Source of the DNA: an uncultured Clostridia bacterium
GTDB taxonomy: Bacteria; Bacillota; Clostridia; Christensenellales; Aristaeellaceae
Assembly: GCA_944363005.1 (NCBI GenBank)
Contig: CALVTV010000283.1
Span: forward strand, 1-7,971
Length of the DNA stretch: 7,971 nt
Reading direction: 5' to 3'
This document shows positions 1 to 5,561 of the stretch, piece by piece. The translations under genes were made by a program, and so were the position numbers. The notes under the pieces were generated by a model. The model made no database searches and was not told the DNA's origin. It saw only the letters and a program-made list of their open reading frames with translations. Positions within the stretch are counted from its first letter, which is position 1; every line of letters begins with the position of its first letter.

Positions 1-2
1 CC

Positions 3-77
3 GATGAGGGCGGCAAGCCAGTAACAGAGGTGCGACTGTCAGAGTTTCGGGGCGCGAATAGCGCTCGCTGGCAATAG
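3..77 (+). CDS. possible C-terminal tail of a gene entering from the left edge
   Basis: The third forward frame is open from the window edge to a TAG at 75-77 and would encode about 24 residues ending in SEFRGANSARWQ. The other two forward frames hit stops almost at once. A rho-independent terminator follows on the same strand at 97-122, which is what one expects after a gene. I do not recognise the tail. The hairpins around its end would also suit the edge of a mobile element, but no transposase motif is visible in so short a piece. Alternatively this stretch is noncoding. Confidence 0.3.
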   Translation, partial: DEGGKPVTEVRLSEFRGANSARWQ

Positions 78-91
78 GCCCTTATAGGGCC
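52..91 (+). repeat. two short hairpins overlapping the end of the edge ORF
   Basis: GCGC (52-55) and GCGC (61-64) pair around the loop GAATA. GGCCC (77-81) and GGGCC (87-91) pair around TTATA, directly after the TAG stop of the edge frame. With the terminator hairpin that follows, this makes three stem-loops in about 70 bases. Function is not evident. Such a series at the end of a reading frame is seen at ends of IS200/IS605-type elements, but also in ordinary 3' untranslated regions. Confidence 0.45.
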
Positions 92-96
92 CAATC

Positions 97-122
97 AAGC
101 CACCGGCTACGCCGGTGGTTTT
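97..122 (+). terminator. intrinsic terminator after the edge ORF
   Basis: CCACCGGC (100-107) pairs perfectly with GCCGGTGG (111-118) around a three-base loop, followed by four T (119-122). AAG before the stem can pair on with the T run, so the structure is extended. Read on the minus strand, the hairpin lies three bases beyond the mntP stop but lacks a T tract, so it should terminate the rightward transcript better than mntP. Confidence 0.75.
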
Positions 123-125
123 GAC

Positions 126-683
126 TCAGCCAAGCAAGTGCTCCAGCAGGATTTTGAGGCCCATGAGCACCAGCACAATTCCACCGAAGAGCTCGGCGCG
201 CGACTGGTATTTGTTGCCGAAAAGGTTACCGACGCGCACGCCGACCACGCAGCAGACGAAGGTCGTCACGCCGATAAAGGACACGGCGGGGACGATGTTC
301 ACCTGCAAAAAAGCAAAGGAGACGCCGACGGCCAGCGCGTCGATGCTCGTTGCAACGGCAAGGGGCACCATGGCGCGCGCGGAGAAATCGTCATTGGCCG
401 ACTCCTGCTCGTTCCCGCGGGATTCCCGGATCATATTGATGCCGATGAACGCGAGCAGCGCAAAGGCGATGTAAGGGGCGACAGCGGTCACCAGCGATTC
501 AAACTGGGAGCCAAGCAGGTAGCCGATCAGAGGCATCAGCGCCTGAAATGCGCCGAAATACAGACCGCAGATGAGCATGTGGCGCAGCGTGCATTTGCGC
601 ACAGACAGTCCCTTGCAGATCGAGACGGCGAAGGCATCCATCGACAGCCCCAAAGCGATGACAAACAGTTCCCAAAGACCCAT
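126..683 (-). CDS. mntP: MntP-family manganese efflux pump
   Basis: Inner-membrane pump of the MntP (YebN) family that exports Mn2+ and protects against manganese overload. The 185-residue product has the family's usual length and about six hydrophobic segments (roughly 4-24, 37-57, 68-85, 105-125, 131-150, 165-182). It shows the two internal-repeat motifs SMDAFAVS (14-21) and TSIDALAVG (112-120), whose Asp residues are important in the family, and FAFLQVNI, as in E. coli MntP. The ATG at 683 is chosen because GGGAGG lies nine bases upstream and the hydrophobic N-terminus begins there; an in-frame ATG at 746 would add 21 residues encoded inside the riboswitch terminator. The C-terminus looks complete. 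Expression should be governed by the Mn2+ riboswitch immediately upstream. The leader GGAGGAATTCTT recurs before trmB. Confidence 0.96.
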   Translation of the reverse strand: MGLWELFVIALGLSMDAFAVSICKGLSVRKCTLRHMLICGLYFGAFQALMPLIGYLLGSQFESLVTAVAPYIAFALLAFIGINMIRESRGNEQESANDDFSARAMVPLAVATSIDALAVGVSFAFLQVNIVPAVSFIGVTTFVCCVVGVRVGNLFGNKYQSRAELFGGIVLVLMGLKILLEHLLG

Positions 684-722
684 GCAAGAATTCCTCCCAT
701 CGATTTGTAAGCGGCAGGACGC

Positions 723-761
723 AAAAAAAGACCAATCTGCCGCCAAAGCACCAGATTAGTC
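723..761 (-). terminator. riboswitch-controlled terminator in the mntP leader
   Basis: Read on the minus strand, GACTAATCTG (761-752) pairs with CAGATTGGTC (739-730) with one G-U pair and a 12-base loop, followed by seven T (729-723). It lies 40 bases before the mntP start, so folding would abort the transcript. Its first strand is the 3' half of the aptamer's closing helix, so aptamer and terminator exclude each other. Confidence 0.88.
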
Positions 762-847
762 TCGTCATTTCATATAAAGCCAGAGGACGCCCTCAGTATG
801 TTGGCTCTATCACGCCCGGGATGGGCGCCGACTACTCCCTAAATCTG
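752..847 (-). promoter_or_regulatory. yybP-ykoY (Mn2+) riboswitch controlling mntP
   Basis: The minus-strand leader holds the hallmarks of the yybP-ykoY aptamer in order: GGGAGTAG (839-832), a helix GCGCCC/GGGCGT, the conserved AACATACT (802-795) within a second arm closed by GAGCC/GGCTT and GAGG/CCTC, and GACGAGACTA toward the 3' end. The closing helix P1 is CAGATT (847-842) with AATCTG (757-752). That AATCTG is also the 5' strand of the terminator, whose 3' strand repeats CAGATT. Members of this class bind Mn2+ and commonly precede mntP. From the geometry I infer an ON switch: Mn2+ stabilises P1, the terminator cannot form, and the pump is made. Confidence 0.93.
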
Positions 848-852
848 CTCTT

Positions 853-882
853 ATTATATGGAAAACACATAGGGTTAGTCAA
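853..882 (-). promoter_or_regulatory. sigma-A-type promoter of mntP
   Basis: On the minus strand TTGACT (882-877) is followed after 18 bases by a consensus TATAAT (858-853). The predicted transcript start near 846-848 falls on the first base pairs of the riboswitch closing helix, which supports both calls. Confidence 0.87.
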
Positions 883-919
883 CGCTAATTTGATAACCGG
901 CGTATTTGCCCCGCATGCA

Positions 920-948
920 TTGACGAGCGCGTACCGGCGTGTTATCAT
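920..948 (+). promoter_or_regulatory. promoter of the Nudix-GNAT gene
   Basis: TTGACG (920-925), a 17-base spacer and TATCAT (943-948). The predicted start lies about 20 bases before the ATG at 977, giving a short leader with AGGAGG. It is divergent from the mntP promoter, with about 40 bases between the two -35 boxes. Confidence 0.7.
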
Positions 949-976
949 CACCATGAATGATGTGAGGAGGAAACGA

Positions 977-1981
977 ATGATGGGTATGCTTGATTGCGGC
1001 ATCCGCAAGGACGGCTGCTGGTTTCGCTACCGGGCGTGTGCGATCATACTGGAAGAGGGATATGTATTGTTTGCCGGCAACGACGCGGACGATTACTATT
1101 ATTCCGTGGGCGGAGGCGTGCATGTGGGCGAAACGGCTGAGGAAGCGGTGATACGGGAGGTCCTGGAGGAAACCGGCGTGCGCTATGAGGTTGACAGGCT
1201 TGCCTTTGTGCATGAGAATTTCTTTGAGGGAAGCGGTTCGCTTGCAGACTGGCCCGTGTGCCACGAGTTGGCGCTGTATTTTCTCATGAAGCCGCGCGGT
1301 ACGCGGGAACTGCATCCGCATGGAACAACCCAGGGTTTTGAGGAGACCATGCACTGGCTACCGGCGGACAATCTGCGCGCGTACAAAGCATTTCCGACAT
1401 TCCTGGCAGACCATCTGCCGGTACCGACCGGCGTCACGCACATTGTGACGCATGAAAAAAAGACCGACGGTCTGCTCAGACCGAAAGCACGGGACAAAGC
1501 CGTCATCGAGCGCGCCTGCCCGGAGGATGAAGAAGCCATTTTTGCGCTGTACCATTCGCTGCTGGATATGCCGTACGGCACGTGGAACGAGAACTATCCG
1601 ACGCGCGAGTGCGTACGGGAGGACCTGGCGCATAACGATGTGTTCGTCATCCGTGGGGAGGCGGGGCGCATCCTCGCGGCGATTGTGATTGAAAAGACGG
1701 AGGAATTTGAGGCGGACGTGCCGTGGTATCCGGATGTAACGCGCTGGTGTGCGCTCGGGCGGCTGGGCGTGGCGCGTGAAGTTCAGGGACAGGGCATAGC
1801 CCGGCGGATGCTGCAGCACGCCATGGATCAGGCGAAAGCGCAGGGGTATGAGGCTGTGCGCTTTTTGGTGGCGGCTTGCAATGTGCCTGCGCTGCATTCT
1901 TACGCAAAACTGGGGTTTGATGTCTGTGGCAAGATCGAGCTTTGGGAGGGAGAATGGTATTGCTACCAGAAACGTCTGTGA
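977..1981 (+). CDS. Nudix hydrolase fused to a GNAT acetyltransferase
   Basis: A 334-residue cytoplasmic protein with two catalytic domains. The N-terminal Nudix domain (about 14-150) has a complete Nudix box at 46-68: G46, E52, R60-E61, E64-E65 and G67 fit GX5EX7REUXEEXGU, so Mg2+-dependent hydrolysis of a nucleoside-diphosphate-linked substrate is expected. The C-terminal GNAT domain (about 173-334) has the acetyl-CoA loop motif QGQGIA at 270-275, after the beta strand GRLGV, and a typical NVPALHSYAKLGF segment (302-314). The substrate of neither half is evident. The start at 977 (or the next ATG, 980) is chosen because AGGAGG ends six bases before it; an in-frame ATG at 821 would run through both divergent promoters. 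It is probably transcribed alone; the trmB promoter begins right after its stop. Confidence 0.92.
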   Translation: MMGMLDCGIRKDGCWFRYRACAIILEEGYVLFAGNDADDYYYSVGGGVHVGETAEEAVIREVLEETGVRYEVDRLAFVHENFFEGSGSLADWPVCHELALYFLMKPRGTRELHPHGTTQGFEETMHWLPADNLRAYKAFPTFLADHLPVPTGVTHIVTHEKKTDGLLRPKARDKAVIERACPEDEEAIFALYHSLLDMPYGTWNENYPTRECVREDLAHNDVFVIRGEAGRILAAIVIEKTEEFEADVPWYPDVTRWCALGRLGVAREVQGQGIARRMLQHAMDQAKAQGYEAVRFLVAACNVPALHSYAKLGFDVCGKIELWEGEWYCYQKRL

Positions 1982-1982
1982 C

Positions 1983-2011
1983 TTGCTCCTGTAAACAAAG
2001 CATGATATACT
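1983..2011 (+). promoter_or_regulatory. promoter of trmB and the lipid kinase gene
   Basis: TTGCTC (1983-1988), a 17-base spacer and TATACT (2006-2011), with TG at 2003-2004 giving an extended -10. It begins two bases after the Nudix-GNAT stop codon. No terminator separates the genes, so read-through is possible. Confidence 0.65.
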
Positions 2012-2042
2012 GAATGTACTAATCTTTGGAGGAATTCTTCCG

Positions 2043-2777
2043 ATGCACATGAGAACAAAAAAGTGGGCCAAGCCGGAATTGGCGGTTTGCCCGTACTTCA
2101 CCGACGAAGCGGAGAGCCTGCGCGGCCGTTGGCGCGAACGCTTCCCCAAGGATCAGCCGCTGTATCTGGAACTGGGCTGCGGCAAGGGGGTATCCACGGC
2201 GGCCATGGTCTACGACCAGCCGTCGGTCAATTTTGTGGCGATGGATATCACCTGCAACGTGCTTGGCGATACGCGGCGCAACATCGCCGCGACCTTTGGC
2301 GACAAGCCCGTGGAAAACGTGATGATTGCGCGCTATGACATCGCGTATATTCACAATGTGTTTGCGCCGGAGGATCGCATTGAGCGGATCTATATCAATT
2401 TTTGCAATCCATGGACGAAGCGGCCCAAGTACGCCAAGCGCCGCCTGACCCATCCGCGCCAGCTGATGCAGTACCGGGATTTCCTCGTTGACGGCGGCGA
2501 AATCTGGTTTAAAACGGACGATATGCCGCTCTTTACGGAATCGTTGCAGTATTTTGACGCCTGCGGGTTTGAAATGCGCTATCTGGTGAACGACTTGCAC
2601 GCCTCGGGCTTTGCGCCCAATTACGTCAGCGAACATGAGCAGAAGTTTTCGTCGCTGGGCGTGCCCATCAAGTTTGTGATCTTTCGCAAAAAGAGCGGCC
2701 CTGTGGAAATTGACCCGGTGCGTTGGGTGATGCCGGGCGCGTTTGCCCGCCTTCGCAACGCAGAGGCGGAGGACTAA
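2043..2777 (+). CDS. trmB: tRNA (guanine-N7)-methyltransferase TrmB
   Basis: Methylates G46 of the tRNA variable loop to m7G using S-adenosylmethionine. The 244-residue protein shows the SAM-binding motif LELGCGKG (42-49), MDIT at the acidic end of strand 2 (67-70), the family signature region INFCNPWTK followed by KRRLTHPRQL (118-141), FKTDD (156-160), and the C-terminal SEHEQKFSSLGVPIKF (196-211). The usual bacterial signature is close to DPWPK; here it reads NPWTK, a variation noted separately. Length is some 25 residues above the usual size because of a tail after FRKKS. GGAGG at 2028-2032 lies ten bases before the ATG; a second ATG two codons on is possible. The lipid kinase gene follows after 30 bases, suggesting co-transcription. 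Confidence 0.93.
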   Translation: MHMRTKKWAKPELAVCPYFTDEAESLRGRWRERFPKDQPLYLELGCGKGVSTAAMVYDQPSVNFVAMDITCNVLGDTRRNIAATFGDKPVENVMIARYDIAYIHNVFAPEDRIERIYINFCNPWTKRPKYAKRRLTHPRQLMQYRDFLVDGGEIWFKTDDMPLFTESLQYFDACGFEMRYLVNDLHASGFAPNYVSEHEQKFSSLGVPIKFVIFRKKSGPVEIDPVRWVMPGAFARLRNAEAED

Positions 2778-2807
2778 TTTTTACAAAAGAAAACGAGGGA
2801 AACTGCC

Positions 2808-3686
2808 ATGTTCGCCATCATCGTCAATCCCGTATCCGGCAATCGCGATCACGAGGCACTGCTTCGCGGGGTTTGCAAGGCTGTTGCGGCGCGCGGAGAT
2901 TCGGCGCGGGTATACGAAACGCAATGCGAGGGAGACGGCGTGCGCTGTACGAAACAGGCCATCGAGGCGGGCTGCACTTCGGTTGTCGGTTTGGGCGGCG
3001 ACGGTACGCTCAGCGAGATTGTCAGCGTAGTGGCCGGCACGACCATCCCGTTGTACATCGTTCCCTGCGGGACGGGCAACGATTTTGCGCGCGCTTTTGG
3101 CCTTCCGCGCCATCCGCTTCGGGCTTTTGAGGCGCAGTTGGAAGGTGAAGCTGTGCCCGTGGACTGCCTGAAGGTGAACGGGCATCCGTTCCTCAATGTT
3201 GGCGGCACCGGGTTTGACGTGGAGGTGCTGCGAAAGCTCGAAACATATCGGACGCTTTATCCCGGGGAAAAGGCGTACCGCAAGGCGGTGTTTGCCGTGC
3301 TGAGCGAATACCGCGTGCTGGATGCCCAGATCAGCGTGGATGACGGTCCCTTCACGCGCGTGCGCGCGACCATTGTTGAGGCAGCGAACGGGCAATATAT
3401 CGGCGGCGGAATGCGCGTTGCGCCCGATGCGCGCTGCGATGACGGACTGATCGATGTCGTCGTCGTCCGGCAGGTGCCGCGGTGGGTCATTGCGCTGTTG
3501 TTGCCGCTGTTCATTTGCGGATGGCATGCCCGGCTGCCCATCTGCCGCACGGTGCGCGCCCGGCATGTAACATTGCGCGCCCATGACATGATGGTCAACA
3601 TCGACGGCCGCCTGGAGGCCATGGAGGAGGCGGCGTTTTCCGTTTGGCCGGGTGCGCTGAGCATGCGGCGGCCCAAGAGAAGGTGA
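2808..3686 (+). CDS. diacylglycerol/lipid kinase family protein (DagK/YegS type)
   Basis: An ATP-dependent lipid kinase of the soluble DagK-like family, which phosphorylates diacylglycerol or a related lipid at the membrane surface and so feeds phospholipid turnover. In order: NPVSGN (7-12), the nucleotide-binding GGDGTLSEI (63-71), PCGTGNDFAR (86-95), a NVGGTGFDVEV strand (130-140), NGQYIGGGMRVAP (194-206) and DDGLIDV (211-217), which contains the expected catalytic Asp. Length, 292 residues, is normal. At 266-268, where the family normally has DGE, this protein has DGR. AGGG about eight bases before the ATG serves as ribosome binding site. It lies 30 bases behind trmB, probably in the same transcript. 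The exact lipid substrate cannot be told from sequence. Confidence 0.9.
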   Translation: MFAIIVNPVSGNRDHEALLRGVCKAVAARGDSARVYETQCEGDGVRCTKQAIEAGCTSVVGLGGDGTLSEIVSVVAGTTIPLYIVPCGTGNDFARAFGLPRHPLRAFEAQLEGEAVPVDCLKVNGHPFLNVGGTGFDVEVLRKLETYRTLYPGEKAYRKAVFAVLSEYRVLDAQISVDDGPFTRVRATIVEAANGQYIGGGMRVAPDARCDDGLIDVVVVRQVPRWVIALLLPLFICGWHARLPICRTVRARHVTLRAHDMMVNIDGRLEAMEEAAFSVWPGALSMRRPKRR

Positions 3687-3700
3687 TGCGGTCGTTTTTT
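3668..3700 (+). terminator. weak candidate terminator at the end of the lipid kinase gene
   Basis: CGGCC (3669-3673) can pair with GGTCG (3690-3694) with one G-U pair across a 16-base loop, followed by six T (3695-3700). The stem is short and overlaps the stop codon, so the call rests mainly on the T run and the lack of another candidate. Confidence 0.35.
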
Positions 3701-3708
3701 GTTGTGCC

Positions 3709-3722
3709 TTAAAGCGCTTTGA
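3709..3722 (+). promoter_or_regulatory. cre-like palindrome upstream of the SH3b gene
   Basis: TTAAAGCGCTTTGA contains the perfect palindrome AAAGCGCTTT and matches the CcpA-site consensus TGWAANCGNTNWCA except at the two symmetric outer positions (G and C). It lies in the gap between the lipid kinase and SH3b genes. It could be an operator for a LacI/CcpA-type regulator, or simply a chance palindrome. I could not place a convincing promoter in this gap; the best -10 is TATATT at 3807-3812, with no good -35. Confidence 0.3.
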
Positions 3723-3842
3723 GCGAGGCGTACAAAAAGTGCACTGTCGGGAAGTTTCCTTACATTTTTTGGGAAAAAGGGAAGAATTTTGTTCCGTATA
3801 CCGTCATATATTTAGATGGAGGGCACAAAGGATGTCCGCTTT

Positions 3843-3857
3843 CCGCCCGGGGGGCGG
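3843..3857 (+). repeat. GC-rich hairpin in the SH3b gene leader
   Basis: CCGCCC (3843-3848) pairs with GGGCGG (3852-3857) around three G. It lies just upstream of an in-frame ATG at 3864 and would bury the G-rich sequence that could act as its ribosome binding site. This favours the GTG at 3891, which has its own AGAAGGAG, as the start. Confidence 0.5.
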
Positions 3858-3890
3858 GGACAAATGAATTCCAGAAGGAGTGTGGCCAAG

Positions 3891-5549
3891 GTGAAAAAGA
3901 GTTTGATTTCCATCATCGCCCTGTGTGCGATGCTTTTGTTCGCCTGTACGGGTTTGAGCGAGACCCTGTTTGTGGATAACCGCGAAACCGACAAGGTTTA
4001 TCCCGAACGGTTGAATCTGCGCGCGGAGCCTTCCGCAAATGGAGCCATCCTTGGGCTATATTACACAGGCGCGCAGGTAGAGAGCCTGGGGGTCGAGGGG
4101 AATTACACGAAGGTTTCCATCGGCGGTGTGACGGGCTATATGGCCAATGAGTACCTGATTACGGCTGAGGAAGCGGTGAGCCGCTATGGCGAGGACAGCG
4201 GATTCGGCACTTGCCGTCAGGGACAGGTGGATTTGGGAGGACTTTGGCAGAGCAAACAGGACTTGCTGGAGACGACGGATTTGCAATCCGAGTCCCTGCT
4301 CGAGTTGCATGATGGGGATTCGATCGAAGTCGTGGGCATTTTGGGAGAGGACTGGGCCTACATTGCTGCGCCGGGCGAAACGGAAAAGGTTTACGGATAT
4401 GTGCCGCTGAACACATTGATCGATGTGTTGCCCTATCGCGTACTGATCGTTGCGGCGAACAAGGCCGACAGCCGCACGGTGCTCTACGATGCGGCCAATG
4501 ACCGGGCGAAGGAAATCATGTCGCTCAAAAACGGCACGCCTTGTCTTGCGCTCTTTGGCCGCAAAGAAGGAAATTGGGTAAAAGTGCGCGTGGGCGGCGT
4601 ATCCGGTTGGATCAAGTATACGCAGGCGGGAAACCTGGTTTCCCTGATGGACGGACAGGCGCGAAGCACCGTGCCGTATTATCCGCTGGTGATGCAGACC
4701 AAGACGGATGCGCTGCTTTGCAGTGTGTGCGGGGATACGACCAGCACGTATATGACGCTTGGCGAAGGCATGAAGGTCGAAGTGCTGGCGGAGCTGGAGA
4801 ACTACGTGTATGTGCGCACGCTGGAGGGCGGAGCGGGGGCCTACGATTGCGGCGACTATGGCTACATGGCGCTGGCGGATCTCTCCCTTTCGCAGAGCGC
4901 AGGCGGGGCCGGCATTGCGCAGGCAGATGATGGCGATTTGCCCGTATTGCTGATGAAAGAACCCGATGCGCAGTCGGATATGCTTGGCGCCTTGATTGCG
5001 GGCGCGCAGGTGTATATTGTCGATTTTACGCAGACGGACTATGTCCAGGTGAAACTCGGCGATGTGACGGGTTACGTGCTCAAGCAACAGATTCGGGCGC
5101 TCGGAGAGGGCGGGGAGATGGCTTCTGACCGCATTCCGCAGCGGGCGACACTCTTTGAAAATGCGTCTTTGATGAGCGAACCCTCCGACGGTAGTGAAGA
5201 GCTCGCCTCGGTGAACCAAGGCGAACGGGTTTACGTGCTGGCCAAGTTTGGGGACTGGGCGTATGTCAAGGCTGGAGATACTGCGGACCTTGGCCAAAGC
5301 GACGAGCGCATGGGTTTTATTGAGATTTCGAAGCTCAATACGCCTGCGAGCACGACGCACCTGACGGCTTTTGTCAACGAAGACAAGATCAACTTGCGGG
5401 CAGAAGGCAGCCGCGACGAAGAAATTGTCGGCAGAGTCCGGCTTGGAGAACGGCTGCGCGTCGCGGACTACGGCACGGACTGGTCGTGTGTGGTCACGCC
5501 GGATGGCAAGCGCGGGTATGTGATGACGAGTTACCTGGAGTTTGAGTGA
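3891..5549 (+). CDS. exported protein of about seven SH3b-like repeats
   Basis: A 552-residue protein with a signal peptide (KKS followed by a hydrophobic run to about residue 19) and then roughly seven bacterial SH3-like units at 36-90, 112-176, 182-249, 263-331, 348-403, 416-482 and 490-550. The first and last are clearest: LNLRAEPSANG with VTGYMANEYL, and INLRAEGSRDE with KRGYVMTSYL. No enzyme domain is visible. SH3b units commonly bind cell-wall peptides or glycans, so an extracytoplasmic wall-associated role is likely but unproven. Cys19 is preceded by LFA, an imperfect lipobox, so lipid anchoring is uncertain. The start is the GTG at 3891, ten bases after AGAAGGAG; an in-frame ATG at 3864 would add MNSRRSVAK. 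The next gene begins 12 bases after the stop and uses a ribosome binding site overlapping it. Confidence 0.85.
   Translation: MKKSLISIIALCAMLLFACTGLSETLFVDNRETDKVYPERLNLRAEPSANGAILGLYYTGAQVESLGVEGNYTKVSIGGVTGYMANEYLITAEEAVSRYGEDSGFGTCRQGQVDLGGLWQSKQDLLETTDLQSESLLELHDGDSIEVVGILGEDWAYIAAPGETEKVYGYVPLNTLIDVLPYRVLIVAANKADSRTVLYDAANDRAKEIMSLKNGTPCLALFGRKEGNWVKVRVGGVSGWIKYTQAGNLVSLMDGQARSTVPYYPLVMQTKTDALLCSVCGDTTSTYMTLGEGMKVEVLAELENYVYVRTLEGGAGAYDCGDYGYMALADLSLSQSAGGAGIAQADDGDLPVLLMKEPDAQSDMLGALIAGAQVYIVDFTQTDYVQVKLGDVTGYVLKQQIRALGEGGEMASDRIPQRATLFENASLMSEPSDGSEELASVNQGERVYVLAKFGDWAYVKAGDTADLGQSDERMGFIEISKLNTPASTTHLTAFVNEDKINLRAEGSRDEEIVGRVRLGERLRVADYGTDWSCVVTPDGKRGYVMTSYLEFE
4527..4592 (+). repeat. 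segment sharing two 15-base words with the HPr-like gene's upstream region
   Basis: Within the third SH3b-like unit, AAAAACGGCACGCCT (4527-4541) and GTAAAAGTGCGCGTG (4578-4592) recur exactly at 6675-6689 and 6642-6656, in the opposite order. Both lie in codon register in both places. Confidence 0.6.
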
Positions 5550-5561
5550 GGAGCCTGACCG

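Noticed and set aside
138..710. Plus-strand open frame of 190 codons over mntP
   Set aside because: It is a His/Asp/Arg-rich mirror of mntP, whose membrane segments and motifs are clear.
821..976. N-terminal extension of the Nudix-GNAT protein to an ATG at 821
   Set aside because: It would be translated through the mntP riboswitch and both divergent promoters, has no ribosome binding site, and adds no domain.
2028..2039. GGAGGAATTCTT shared by the trmB and mntP leaders
   Set aside because: Half of the match is the ribosome binding site itself; the remainder is too short to argue for common origin or regulation.
1358..2149. Minus-strand open frame of 263 codons across the Nudix-GNAT and trmB junction
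   Set aside because: It is antisense to two genes with clear motifs and crosses the trmB promoter; its composition is typical of a shadow frame.
2781..3584. Minus-strand open frame of 267 codons over the lipid kinase gene
   Set aside because: The plus strand encodes an unmistakable lipid kinase; the reverse frame has no recognisable motif.
3787..3812. Possible promoter in the gap before the SH3b gene
   Set aside because: TATATT at 3807-3812 is a fair -10, but no -35 box lies at an acceptable distance, so I did not list it as a feature.
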